Shown here piece by piece: positions 44,060 to 53,207 of a stretch of 64,000 bases of DNA (position 1 is its first letter; the number at the start of each line of letters is the position of its first letter). This DNA is from Mongoliitalea lutea (GTDB lineage Bacteria > Bacteroidota > Bacteroidia > Cytophagales > Cyclobacteriaceae). The position numbers and the translations under genes are program-made. The stretch spans positions 26,906 to 90,905 of the forward strand of contig NZ_BMYF01000022.1 of the NCBI RefSeq assembly GCF_014652135.1, given 5' to 3'. A model generated the notes under the pieces. That model saw only the letters and a program-made list of their open reading frames with translations, did no database searches and was not told the DNA's origin.

Positions 44060-46543
44060 CTATTTCGTCATAGCTTTTTCCCGTTGGACTTCCAGCATAT
44101 CTACCGGAGGAGGAGTATTGTCACCCAATAAATGCTGCACAAAATAATCTCCCATTCTCCAGAAAAAATATTCGGTCATATTGCCAAATCCATGTCTTTG
44201 TCCAGGAAGAATGATGAAATCAAATCGTTTGTTAGCTTTAATTAAGGCGTCTGCCATACGGATGGTATGAGCCGGATGTACGTTATTATCAACATCACCG
44301 GTAACCAACAACAAGCGTCCTTTCAGATTCTTCGCTAAATCAGGGTTTTTCTCAATTTGATATAGAAAGGTCGTATCTCCTTTTGGTGTAATGACTTCTT
44401 TTACGCCATGATGCTTCTCAGACCACCAACGGTTGTAGATATTGTTTTCATGGTTACCTGCGGAAGATACTGCCACTTTGAAGAAATCAGGATAGACAAG
44501 CATCGCAGCTGTGGACATAAAACCACCTCCAGAGTGTCCATGAATACCTACACGGGATTTGTCAATAAAGCTATGTCTATCTGCCAATTGCTCCACTGTT
44601 ACTTTCTTGTCTGCCAAGCCATAATCCCTCAAATTGCCGTAGCCATAATTATGGTACCACTTGGAGCGTGCAGGGTGTCCACCTCTGTTGCCAATAGTAA
44701 CTACGATAAATCCAAATTGGGCCAAACGGTCGACTCTATCCATTCCTCTACCAAATGACTTATTAACCGCCTCAGTTTGCGGTCCAGGATATACGTATTC
44801 GATGATTGGATATTTTTTGGTTGAATCAAAGTCAAATGGCTTGTACATAACACCGTATAAATCGGTGATTCCATCGTCGGCTTTTACTTTAAATGGCTCA
44901 GGGAACTTGTAGCCCGCCGCAAACAAATTACTTAAATCAGCTTCTTCCAAGTCCATTACTTTTCTTCCATTGGCATCATACAACGCAGAAGCTGGGATGG
45001 TATTGACTCTTGAATAGTTGTTGACAAAGAAAGTTGCACGGTCATTCATCGAAACGGAATGATTGAAATCACCTGGGTTTAGCAAGGTGATAGCACCGCC
45101 GTTGAGGCTGACTTTATATAAGTGCTCATAATACGGGTCCTCACCAGCTTCTTTACCATTCGCAGTGAAGTACAAAAGACGATTCCTTTCATCAACGCGA
45201 ACAATAGACTCACTATGGAAAGGACCTGAAGTCAATTGTTTTTTGAATGTGCCATCTGTTCCATACAAATAAAAATGAGCCCATCCATCTCTTTCAGACC
45301 AATGGATCATCTCTGTTCCATTGTTGATGATTTCAGGCTTATTGATATCAATATATGTATTGCTACGCTCTTCGATAATAACTTCCTTTTTTCCTTCTTT
45401 GATGTTCCATCGTGCAATGTCAATGCGCTTCAAATCTCTGGAAGTGATGGAGAAGTAGAAAAAGTCATTGTTGCCCAACCACTTTACAGGCTTAAAATCT
45501 TCGTCTCTAGAGGAAGCAGGCAAACTTTCAGACCATAAACCAATGGTTTGGTCTTTAAATGTGGCTACATCCAATTTGCTCATTTCTTTGCTTTCAAAAG
45601 AGTAATGATACAGTTCAGCAGTGGGCTGCTCTTTTTCTCCAGGCATCGCATACTTATAGGTCTCCAAGGTAGGTCTTGGGTTACGGGTATTGTGCAACAC
45701 CCATAAATCTTTCACATGACGGGCATCACTTCTGGTCAATACAAACTGCTTAGAGTCTGCAGACCATAAAACACCTGCTCTTTTGCGGTTATCTTTGTTT
45801 TTTTCTTCTTCTACATTATCCTCACCACGGCCCCAGCCACCATAGCTGTAATCTTTTTCTCCATCGGTAGTCAATTGATGTTCTACGATGGTGCTGTCTT
45901 TTTCATCTTTTACGGCTTTCAGGAAGTTCTCCTTATCCATCCAAAAGAGGTTTTCATGTTTGCTGAATACCACTTTGGAGGAGTCAGGTGAAATATTGGC
46001 CCATGCCAGACGTTTTGCCTCTTCTTCAGGATCCGCAATTTCTGTCAATGTTTGGCTGTTTATATTATAGCGAAATACGAAGGTCTTTTTTTCGATAGAA
46101 TCACGGGCATTTCTGTTTTTTGCCTTGATTTCTTCCCAATCCTTTTTTACCACATCCTGTGTGCTTTTGATTTTAAACTCGATGGTATTTTCATCTTCCA
46201 AAAACTTTAGATTGGTAATACCCAAGTTTTGACCATCAAAAGGGTCTTTGACTACTTTGGTGATTTCCGCTGCCAAACGATCATTGTCAAATAATGGGGT
46301 TTTGGTACGGGTTGCAGGATTGACGATGTACCATTTTTTACCATTGGAAGTTTCATACATGTACCAAAAGCGGTCCGATTTTTTCAACCAATGTGCATCT
46401 ACATCAGTGGTGAAGATCATTTTTCTCAACTTCTCAGGAGAAAACTTAGCAGCGAGCTCGTAATTGCCCTTGGTATGCATTTCCTGGGCTTGCAGATATC
46501 CTGCAAAGCATATCAATAGGAGGATTATGTAAACTTTTTTCAT
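44060..46543 (-). CDS. S9 family prolyl oligopeptidase / dipeptidyl peptidase IV-like (secreted)
   Basis: The ATG at 46543 is chosen for its signal peptide, MKKVYIILLLICFAGYLQAQ; the 13 residues of the longer frame are not signal-like. The product has 827 residues. An eight-bladed-type propeller (DPPIV_N) covers about 60-550, then an alpha/beta hydrolase with Ser671 in GHSGGGFMS, Asp in GDVDNNVHP and His in PGQRHGFGN. Such enzymes release dipeptides or cleave after Pro in the periplasm or at the surface. Confidence 0.92.
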   Translation of the reverse strand: MKKVYIILLLICFAGYLQAQEMHTKGNYELAAKFSPEKLRKMIFTTDVDAHWLKKSDRFWYMYETSNGKKWYIVNPATRTKTPLFDNDRLAAEITKVVKDPFDGQNLGITNLKFLEDENTIEFKIKSTQDVVKKDWEEIKAKNRNARDSIEKKTFVFRYNINSQTLTEIADPEEEAKRLAWANISPDSSKVVFSKHENLFWMDKENFLKAVKDEKDSTIVEHQLTTDGEKDYSYGGWGRGEDNVEEEKNKDNRKRAGVLWSADSKQFVLTRSDARHVKDLWVLHNTRNPRPTLETYKYAMPGEKEQPTAELYHYSFESKEMSKLDVATFKDQTIGLWSESLPASSRDEDFKPVKWLGNNDFFYFSITSRDLKRIDIARWNIKEGKKEVIIEERSNTYIDINKPEIINNGTEMIHWSERDGWAHFYLYGTDGTFKKQLTSGPFHSESIVRVDERNRLLYFTANGKEAGEDPYYEHLYKVSLNGGAITLLNPGDFNHSVSMNDRATFFVNNYSRVNTIPASALYDANGRKVMDLEEADLSNLFAAGYKFPEPFKVKADDGITDLYGVMYKPFDFDSTKKYPIIEYVYPGPQTEAVNKSFGRGMDRVDRLAQFGFIVVTIGNRGGHPARSKWYHNYGYGNLRDYGLADKKVTVEQLADRHSFIDKSRVGIHGHSGGGFMSTAAMLVYPDFFKVAVSSAGNHENNIYNRWWSEKHHGVKEVITPKGDTTFLYQIEKNPDLAKNLKGRLLLVTGDVDNNVHPAHTIRMADALIKANKRFDFIILPGQRHGFGNMTEYFFWRMGDYFVQHLLGDNTPPPVDMLEVQREKAMTK

Positions 46544-46772
46544 ACGATTGTTTATTCTAGTTTGAAAACTAGTAGAATTCATTGGCTGTACCTAGTTGAA
46601 TTCATCTAATGAGGGAGCTTTCTCCATTAATGGTCAATCTTTGGTATGAAAGTGTTTGGGTTCCATTGTTTGGCATCTAGCTCCACTCATCCGCTTTAAA
46701 AATGATTCACATAAATATTCCGATGCACTATTGGAATTTGATGTATTTTAGAATTCGTAAACAGCAAACCCT

Positions 46773-48257
46773 ATGAAAAAATCATTACTAACACTTGCCA
46801 TGGTTTTTCTTTGCCTGGCTTGGACTTTCGCACAGGAAAAAAGAGAAGTAAAAATTGAATCCTCCTCTGTGACCAATGGAGAGGTCACCGTCAAAGGTAA
46901 GCGTGTGCCTTACAAAGCTACTGCCGGTACGATGCCTGTATGGGGAGAGGACGGCGAACCTATCGCAACACTTTTCTATACCTATTATGAGCGCACGGAT
47001 GTAAGTGACAAGAATAAAAGACCTTTGGTATTCTCTTTCAATGGAGGACCAGGTTCTGGGTCCTTGTGGATGCACTTGGCTTACACAGGCCCATATGTAT
47101 TGAATATTGATGATGAAGGATATCCTTTACAACCTTATGGGGTGAAGCAAAACCCGCACACAATTCTAGACGTGGCTGATATTGTATATGTAGATCCAGT
47201 GAATACTGGTTATTCCAGAATTGTCAATAAAGATACGCCTAGAAGTACTTTTTTTGGAATCAACGCTGATGTGAAATACCTGTCTGACTGGGTGAAAACC
47301 TTTGTCACTAGACAAAACAGATGGGCTTCTCCTAAGTACCTGATAGGTGAAAGTTATGGTACCACCCGGGTATCCGGTATGGCATATGAGTTGCAAAATG
47401 TGCATTGGATGTATTTGAATGGTGTGATTTTGGTATCTCCAACAGGATTGGGACTGGATCGCTCCGGTCCGGTTGCCAAAGCTAACTACTTACCGTATTA
47501 TGCAGCTACCGCATGGTATCACAAAGTATTGCCAGCTGATTTGCAGGCCAAAGATTTATATGATATCCTTCCCGAGGTGGAAAAGTACACCTTAGATGTA
47601 GTACTTCCAGCCATCGCAAGAGGTGGAGCTTTGGATCCTGAGGAAAGAAAAGCGATTGCTAAAAAGATGGCTTATTATTCCGGAATCAAAGAAGAAGTGT
47701 TTTTACAGCATGCCTTAGCTGTTCCTACAAGTTTCTTCTGGAAGGAATTGATGCGTGACAAAGGCTTGACAGTAGGACGTTTGGATAGCCGCTACAGAGG
47801 AATCGATCAGACAGACGCAGGTGATCGTTACGATTACGATCCAGCGCTTACCGCTTGGAATCATGCATTTTCTCCAGCAATGAATTACTATGCTAAGAAT
47901 ATCTTGAAGTACAACACGGATTTGACCTATAACTTATTCGGTCCTGTCAATCCTTGGGATAGAAGCAATGATAATACAGGCAATCAGTTGGCTCAGGCCA
48001 TGTTGCAGAATCCATACCTACATGTGATGACCCAATCGGGGTATTATGATGGTGGAACGGACTATTTCAATGCAAAGTATAATATGTGGCAAATGGATCC
48101 TGCCGGAAAAATTCAGGACAGGATGTCTTTCAAAGGATATAGAAGTGGTCACATGATGTACCTGAGAGCAGAAGACTTGGCTAATTCCAATGAGGATGTA
48201 CGCCAGTTTATCTTGGATACCATGGTAGCGCCCGATAAACCAGCTAAATATTGGTAA
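46773..48257 (+). CDS. S10 family serine carboxypeptidase-like peptidase (secreted)
   Basis: The product has 494 residues with a signal peptide ending WTFAQE. Oxyanion region FSFNGGPGSGS, catalytic Ser194 in GESYGTTR, Asp in GGTDYFNAKY and His in YRSGHMMYL fit S10 carboxypeptidases, which remove C-terminal residues. It is divergent from the S9 gene across about 230 bp, so both may respond to the same signal; together they would process peptides from both ends. Confidence 0.9.
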   Translation: MKKSLLTLAMVFLCLAWTFAQEKREVKIESSSVTNGEVTVKGKRVPYKATAGTMPVWGEDGEPIATLFYTYYERTDVSDKNKRPLVFSFNGGPGSGSLWMHLAYTGPYVLNIDDEGYPLQPYGVKQNPHTILDVADIVYVDPVNTGYSRIVNKDTPRSTFFGINADVKYLSDWVKTFVTRQNRWASPKYLIGESYGTTRVSGMAYELQNVHWMYLNGVILVSPTGLGLDRSGPVAKANYLPYYAATAWYHKVLPADLQAKDLYDILPEVEKYTLDVVLPAIARGGALDPEERKAIAKKMAYYSGIKEEVFLQHALAVPTSFFWKELMRDKGLTVGRLDSRYRGIDQTDAGDRYDYDPALTAWNHAFSPAMNYYAKNILKYNTDLTYNLFGPVNPWDRSNDNTGNQLAQAMLQNPYLHVMTQSGYYDGGTDYFNAKYNMWQMDPAGKIQDRMSFKGYRSGHMMYLRAEDLANSNEDVRQFILDTMVAPDKPAKYW

Positions 48258-48265
48258 GAACAAAA

Positions 48266-48298
48266 AAATCCCTGCTCCAATCAAGCAGGGATTTTTGT
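48266..48298 (+). terminator. Terminator of the S10 peptidase gene
   Basis: AAATCCCTGCT (48266-48276) pairs with AGCAGGGATTT (48284-48294), followed by TTGTTTT. The A-run on the left makes it potentially bidirectional. Confidence 0.9.
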
Positions 48299-48496
48299 TT
48301 TATAAGAACCAATCAATCGTATGTATAACGAATGAGGGTGGGGGATATTTTAAAGTATTTTTATTCTAAAAGATAATTAATTAGTTCCTTGACTGAAAGT
48401 GTTCCTAGTCCAGTATAAAAGCGGTTTAACTTTTTCGAATAAAGAATATAGACGATAGTTTTCATGAAAAACAAATTTGCTATTAAAGCCTAATAT

Positions 48497-48526
48497 AAAA
48501 AAAAGCCGAGATTTTCATCTCGGCTT
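48497..48526 (-). terminator. Terminator behind the minus-strand tRNA
   Basis: AAGCCGAG (48503-48510) pairs with CTCGGCTT (48519-48526); an A-run precedes it on the plus strand, giving a T-run in the direction of the tRNA transcript. Confidence 0.85.
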
Positions 48527-48527
48527 G

Positions 48528-48601
48528 TGGGCCCAGCTGGGCTCGAACCAGCGACCTCCTGATTATGAGTCAGAAGCTCTAACCAACTGAGCTATAGGCC
48601 C
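48528..48601 (-). tRNA. tRNA with CAU anticodon (Met, or Ile2 if lysidinylated)
   Basis: A cloverleaf is readable on the minus strand: acceptor GGGCCTA/TGGGCCC, D-arm TAGCTCAGTTGGTTAGAGC, anticodon loop CTCATAA, T-arm GCTGGTTCGAGCCCAGC, discriminator A. The CAU anticodon does not separate elongator Met from Ile2. CCA is not encoded. Confidence 0.93.
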
Positions 48602-48791
48602 AAGTATTATCAATTTTATTCAAAAACTTCATTTCCCTTAATTTTGGGAAAGTTAAAAATTCTGAATAACTGATTTCCAAAGATTGCGAAACCTCAATTT
48701 AACCGAAAAGGAAAATTTTTTATAAATTTTTTCTTTGGCTTTGGGACTGCAATGTTACATATTTGAATTCAATATTACAAAATAGCAAATC

Positions 48792-49418
48792 ATGAAAAAG
48801 TTAGAAAATATCGATTTTTTAATCTTTGATCTAGGAAATGTAATTATAGATATCGACTACGATTTCAGTATCAATGAGTTGAAAAAATTGATACCTGAGC
48901 ATAAGTTTGAATTGACTTCCATGTTTTTTCCTTCTCAATTTCACAAAGACTATGAAAAGGGGTTTATTTCAACAAGAGAATTTAGAGATCAAATCCGAAA
49001 TCATTTTGGTGTAAATTTTTTAGATGTAGAAATAGACCACGTATGGAACTCACTTTTAAGAATTATTCCTCAAGAAAGAATTAATCTTCTGAAAGAACTA
49101 AAAGGAAACTACGAAACAGCGATCTTGAGCAATACAAATGCATTGCACATTGAAGCATTTGAAACAATGATCAAAGAACAGACAAATGAAATATCTATTT
49201 TTAATTTATGTAATCACACATTTCTGAGTCATGAAATGGGACAAGCAAAGCCAGATCCAAAAATCTATCAGACAGTTATTCAAAAAACTGGAGTGCAGCC
49301 AGAAAGAGTACTGTTTTTTGATGATTTACAAGCAAATCTTGATGGTGCAGCTTCAGTAGGTATCCAAACACAATTGATTACTAAAGAATTTACCATTACA
49401 GACTTCTTTCAGGATTAA
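48792..49418 (+). CDS. HAD-IA phosphatase, YihX-like
   Basis: The product has 208 residues. Motif I is FDLGNVIIDIDYD, as in YihX-type sugar-phosphate phosphatases where the usual second Asp is replaced. Motif II is AILSNTNA; Lys is in MGQAKPDPKIY and motif IV is FFDDLQANLDGA. The family dephosphorylates glucose-1-phosphate and similar compounds; the real substrate is unknown. Single gene with a terminator behind it. Confidence 0.88.
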   Translation: MKKLENIDFLIFDLGNVIIDIDYDFSINELKKLIPEHKFELTSMFFPSQFHKDYEKGFISTREFRDQIRNHFGVNFLDVEIDHVWNSLLRIIPQERINLLKELKGNYETAILSNTNALHIEAFETMIKEQTNEISIFNLCNHTFLSHEMGQAKPDPKIYQTVIQKTGVQPERVLFFDDLQANLDGAASVGIQTQLITKEFTITDFFQD

Positions 49419-49423
49419 AACAA

Positions 49424-49453
49424 AAAAAGTGCTGAATACCTCCAGCACTTTTT
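49424..49453. terminator. Bidirectional terminator between converging genes
   Basis: AAAGTGCTG (49426-49434) pairs with CAGCACTTT (49443-49451) with A-run left and T-run right; it serves the HAD gene and the fasciclin gene. Confidence 0.88.
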
Positions 49454-49474
49454 AAATCCATTTAACCTTTATAA

Positions 49475-50011
49475 TTAATTGCTAGGCAACAAAACTCCAT
49501 CAATCACATGGATAACACCGTTGCTTCCTTGCAAATCTGCAGCAACTACTGTTGCGCCATTGATTTTAACTGTGTCGTTTTCGATAGATACAGTAAGTGT
49601 ACCTCCTTGGAGTGTTTCTACCACTTGACCATCAGCTAAATCACCAGACAGAACATTACCTGCTACAACATGGTATGTCAAAATACCTGTAAGTGTTCCT
49701 TTGTTTTCTTCCAATAGTAAGCTTTCAACAGTTCCTTCTGGCAAAGCAGCGAATGCAGCATTGGTAGGAGCAAAGATGGTGAATGGTCCTTCACCGTTCA
49801 ACGTTTCAACAAGTTCAGCAGCTGTTACAGCAGCAACTAAGGTCGTGTGGTCAGGTGAACCTACTGCAATTTCAACTACAGTTGGACCGACCTCTTCAAC
49901 TTCTTCAATTTCTTCAACCTCTACGGTCTCCGTTGTGCCACCAGAGCATGCGAAGGTAAAAATTGCAATAGCCCAAATAGCTACAAGGGTGGTGAGTTTT
50001 ACTAGTTTCAT
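49475..50011 (-). CDS. Fasciclin (FAS1) domain lipoprotein
   Basis: The product has 178 residues. The signal ends FTFAC with lipid-accepting Cys22, then an acidic linker (VEVEEIEEVEEV) and one FAS1 domain with the standard H1 region GPFTIFAPTNAAFAALPEG and H2 region ADLQGSNGVIHVIDGVLLP. FAS1 domains mediate adhesion. A single-domain lipoprotein of this form is common in the phylum. Confidence 0.92.
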   Translation of the reverse strand: MKLVKLTTLVAIWAIAIFTFACSGGTTETVEVEEIEEVEEVGPTVVEIAVGSPDHTTLVAAVTAAELVETLNGEGPFTIFAPTNAAFAALPEGTVESLLLEENKGTLTGILTYHVVAGNVLSGDLADGQVVETLQGGTLTVSIENDTVKINGATVVAADLQGSNGVIHVIDGVLLPSN

Positions 50012-50121
50012 ATTATTGTTGGTTAGATTTATGGATTCCTAACCACTTGTTTCCCAAATAGTTTTTCAAAAAATCAAAAAAAAATCAATATGAATTTAGT
50101 TTGTGATTAAATTAAAAAGAA

Positions 50122-50144
50122 AAAGCCCCAATAAATGGGGCTTT
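50122..50144 (-). terminator. Terminator behind the second CAU tRNA
   Basis: AAAGCCCC (50122-50129) pairs with GGGGCTTT (50137-50144); the plus-strand A-run upstream becomes a T-run on the minus strand. Confidence 0.85.
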
Positions 50145-50146
50145 CG

Positions 50147-50220
50147 TAGCGAGGACGAGAGTTGAACTCGTGACCTCAGGGTTATGAATCCTGCGCTCTA
50201 ACCAACTGAGCTACCTCGCC
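50147..50220 (-). tRNA. tRNA-Met (CAU anticodon), probably elongator
   Basis: Minus-strand cloverleaf: acceptor GGCGAGG/CCTCGCT (G1-U72 wobble), D-arm TAGCTCAGTTGGTTAGAGC, anticodon loop TTCATAA with an A-C mismatch closing the stem, T-arm ACGAGTTCAACTCTCGT, discriminator A. Acceptor and anticodon stems differ clearly from the other CAU tRNA at 48528, so the two have different identities. It lacks the C1-A72 mismatch and GGG/CCC anticodon stem of initiator tRNA. Confidence 0.92.
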
Positions 50221-50422
50221 ATATATTTTTTGTTGGTTCATTTAAAATTCTGTTGTTGGAAATCAAAAATAAATTCTTATTTTGAGTTCCTGAAAGGTTA
50301 AAAGATTCATGTAATCTTGACCTCCCGTCGAATTGGAATGCAAATATGGATGGTTAGGTTTTTATTTGCAAACAAAGTGGACCAAAAAATTATCCTTTTT
50401 TGAACATTTAAATTTAGAAATT

Positions 50423-50818
50423 ATGGTAAAGAATAAGTTTGTTGCTGATTATCAAATCAATACTTCCAGAAAACTTTTGTTTCCTTATATCAGCTCAGCA
50501 AGCGGTCTTTCCGAATGGTTTGCTGATGATGTTTCCATCAACGAAGATAAGACCTTCGTTTTTGAATATGATGGAGAAAGACATCATGCAAGGGTAACAG
50601 CTTTGAGAAAAGATATGCATGTCAAGTTTGAATATTTTGACCCAGAAAATCCCGATGCACATGACAAGTCTTTCATTGAATTTAAGATTGAAGAAAATGA
50701 ACTCACTCAAACGCTTTTCCTAAAGGTGATAGATTACAGTGATTCCTATGATGATGAAGAATTGGAGTCAATTTGGGAAGGTTTAATCGTCAATCTTAAA
50801 GAGATAATCGGAGGTTAA
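50423..50818 (+). CDS. START-like / SRPBCC domain protein
   Basis: The ATG at 50423 (MVKNKFVADYQINTSRK) is chosen because the upstream extension (from 50333) is not protein-like. The product has 131 residues covering one small ligand-binding fold: KLLFPYISSASGLSEWFADDV, TFVFEYDGERHHARV, VKFEYFDPENPDAH and a C-terminal helix (LESIWEGLIVNLKEII). It is a cytoplasmic member of the SRPBCC (Bet v1-like) group common in Bacteroidota; ligand unknown. Confidence 0.8.
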   Translation: MVKNKFVADYQINTSRKLLFPYISSASGLSEWFADDVSINEDKTFVFEYDGERHHARVTALRKDMHVKFEYFDPENPDAHDKSFIEFKIEENELTQTLFLKVIDYSDSYDDEELESIWEGLIVNLKEIIGG

Positions 50819-50882
50819 TGTTTTTTTGGTTAAAATTGTGCACTCTTACCTTTTTTCATCGTTAAAGGTATAGTTGTACTGC

Positions 50883-52757
50883 ATGAAAAAACTTGATAAA
50901 TTAATCTTAGGGTCTTTCATTGGACCCTTCTTTTTGACATTTATAGTGGTGGATTTTATTCTCCTCACTGTAAATATGCTCAAGTATTTTGATGAAATTT
51001 TTGGAAAAGGTCTCAGTTTCTGGATCTACATGGAACTGATTTCCTATTTTGTAATCAGTATATCCCCGATGGCCCTTCCTTTGGCTGTTCTCTTGTCTTC
51101 TTTGATGACCTTTGGGAATTTGGGAGAGCACTTTGAGTTGACAGCTATCAAAAGTAGTGGAATTTCACTTTTAAGAGCACTTTTGCCAATCGGCATATTT
51201 GTAGTGTTTTTGACCATTGGCGCATACTTGTCCAATAACTATCTAGTACCAAGGGTGAATCTAAAAACCTTTAGTTTATTGTACGATATCCGGATGAAGT
51301 CACCTGCATTAGATATCAAAGAGGGTGTTTTTTATGCAGGAATCCCAAATTACAGTATCAAAGTCAATAAAAAAATGGATGATATTCGTCTACAGGATAT
51401 CATTATTTACAACCATGCAGAAGGGCAGGGGAACACCAATGTGATTTTGGCAGATTCGGGTAGGATGGAACCATTTTTCAATGATTCATACTTGAGTTTG
51501 ACCTTATATAATGGTGTCAATTATAAAGAGTCCCGTGGACAACGGGGCTTGGCCGACAAACCGGCGGATTTTAGTCGGACTTATTTTTCTGAAAACCAAA
51601 TCATCTTCAACTTAGAATCCTTTCAGATGAATAGGACACCGGAAGATTTATGGTCTACCAACCGATCCATTAAAAATATTGCTGAACTCAAAGATGGGTT
51701 AGATTCCATCTATTCTGAAATCAATCAAATTGTATATTACAATTACGCCAATACAGAATCAGGGTACACCTTCTTTACGCGTAATCGAAAACTTTCCCCA
51801 CCAAATGCCGTGGTTGAGCGAAAAATGAGAGATGATTCGCTCAGATTGGAGCGGGGTAAACAAAAACAGGCCTTGCAAGATGCTTCAAGAGGTGTTATCG
51901 ATGCATCAACGTATAATGCATCTACAGATTCCTTAAGTGAGGAATTATATGAATATAACCCAGCAGAGGAGGAAGCATTAATAGATCCTTTATATGCCTC
52001 CATGGATGAAAGAGGGATAGTGGAGGAAAACAATACATCAAATACTAATATAGTACCTACGGATTCCATTGTAACTGCTGATACCTTACTGTCCGATCAA
52101 TTGGAAGACACGATTGCATCAAGAAGTTTGGGTAGGGGAGGCCTGTCTTCTGAAGGCTTTGATTTTACACCATTGAACCGCTCAGATTCTATACGCATGT
52201 TAAAAAATAGGGCTGAACCGGATAATCGACCATTGGGTAAACTGTCCCCAGAGCAAATTGCTCGGTTAGATTCAATTATCGAAGTAAACAATTATGAACA
52301 GCGAGCTGCGACCGTTGCCATCAACAATGCTCGTTCTCAAAAGAACAATTTCTCTAATAAAGTAGCTCAAATTGATAATTTAGAGCGTGAGTATAGAAGG
52401 TTTCAGATTGCCTGGTATCAGAAATACACTACTGCGTTTGCTTGCATAGTTATGTTTTTGATCGGAGCCCCTTTGGGAGCAATTATTAAAAAAGGTGGTT
52501 TGGGAATGCCTGTTCTGATGTCGATCATCTTCTTTATTGTCTATTACATGCTGACCATCACTGGAGAAAAGTGGGCTAAAGAGGGAATTACAGATCCTAT
52601 ATTCGGAACATGGTTCTCGAATTTGGTTTTGCTGCCTTTTGGATTCTTTTTCCTCAAACAAGCGAGGAAGGATGCACGATTATTTGAGCCGGATACATAT
52701 GTGGAATTTTGGAATAAATTGCTATTATTTTTCAAGAGAAAATTTTCCAAAACATAA
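50883..52757 (+). CDS. LptF/LptG (YjgP/YjgQ) family permease with long insert
   Basis: The ATG at 50883 is preferred over the TTG three codons upstream. The product has 624 residues. Three N-terminal helices (LILGSFIGPFFLTFIVVDFI; YFVISISPMALPLAVLLSS; IGIFVVFLTIGAYLSNNYLV) and three C-terminal helices (AFACIVMFLIGAPLGAIIKKG; IFFIVYYMLTITGEKWAKEG; GTWFSNLVLLPFGFFFL) fit LptF/G, which move LPS to the periplasmic bridge. The periplasmic part is about 400 residues, with roughly 250 polar residues more than the E. coli proteins; rich in Ser/Asp/Asn, probably flexible. Confidence 0.88.
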   Translation: MKKLDKLILGSFIGPFFLTFIVVDFILLTVNMLKYFDEIFGKGLSFWIYMELISYFVISISPMALPLAVLLSSLMTFGNLGEHFELTAIKSSGISLLRALLPIGIFVVFLTIGAYLSNNYLVPRVNLKTFSLLYDIRMKSPALDIKEGVFYAGIPNYSIKVNKKMDDIRLQDIIIYNHAEGQGNTNVILADSGRMEPFFNDSYLSLTLYNGVNYKESRGQRGLADKPADFSRTYFSENQIIFNLESFQMNRTPEDLWSTNRSIKNIAELKDGLDSIYSEINQIVYYNYANTESGYTFFTRNRKLSPPNAVVERKMRDDSLRLERGKQKQALQDASRGVIDASTYNASTDSLSEELYEYNPAEEEALIDPLYASMDERGIVEENNTSNTNIVPTDSIVTADTLLSDQLEDTIASRSLGRGGLSSEGFDFTPLNRSDSIRMLKNRAEPDNRPLGKLSPEQIARLDSIIEVNNYEQRAATVAINNARSQKNNFSNKVAQIDNLEREYRRFQIAWYQKYTTAFACIVMFLIGAPLGAIIKKGGLGMPVLMSIIFFIVYYMLTITGEKWAKEGITDPIFGTWFSNLVLLPFGFFFLKQARKDARLFEPDTYVEFWNKLLLFFKRKFSKT

Positions 52758-52787
52758 GCATCGCTTTTAAAATCCAAATTATTACTG

Positions 52788-52795
52788 TACCTTTG
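52788..52795 (+). promoter_or_regulatory. TAnnTTTG promoter box upstream of rpsO
   Basis: TACCTTTG matches the Bacteroidota -7 box exactly and lies 28 bp before the rpsO start; a T-rich -33 region (GCTTTTAAAA) is 20 bp upstream. Confidence 0.6.
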
Positions 52796-52823
52796 TGGCT
52801 GTTTAAATTTAATTTAACTAGAC

Positions 52824-53099
52824 ATGTATTTAACTACAGAGAAAAAAGTAGAGCTATTCAAGAATCATGGCAGGTTAAAGTCTGAAACTGATACAGGTTC
52901 TCCTGAGTCTCAGATTGCATTGTTCACTTACAGAATCAATCACCTGACCGATCACTTAAGAACACACAAGAAGGACCACGGTTCTCGCTTGAGTTTGTTG
53001 AAACTAGTAGGTAAAAGAAGAAGCCTTCTTAACTACTTGATCAAAAATGACATCGAAAGATACAGAGCTGTCATTGCTGACTTAGGATTACGTAAATAA
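52824..53099 (+). CDS. rpsO: 30S ribosomal protein S15
   Basis: The product has 91 residues with the S15 pattern [49 protein letters not shown] and [13 protein letters not shown]. It binds 16S rRNA helix 22 early in assembly. It is followed by its own terminator and by pnp, the widespread rpsO-pnp order. Confidence 0.98.
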   Translation: MYLTTEKKVELFKNHGRLKSETDTGSPESQIALFTYRINHLTDHLRTHKKDHGSRLSLLKLVGKRRSLLNYLIKNDIERYRAVIADLGLRK

Positions 53100-53111
53100 T
53101 TGAAATCTTTT

Positions 53112-53145
53112 GTAAGGTTCTCTCCTAGAGAACCTTACTTTTTTG
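53112..53145 (+). terminator. rpsO terminator
   Basis: GTAAGGTTCTCT (53112-53123) pairs perfectly with AGAGAACCTTAC (53127-53138), loop CCT, followed by TTTTTTG. It may be partly read through into pnp, since such attenuation is common at this junction. Confidence 0.92.
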
Positions 53146-53207
53146 CTTCTCCCCCGATATTAAACCTTACTTTTAAATCTTAGTACATTTATTCTTAACA
53201 AACACGT

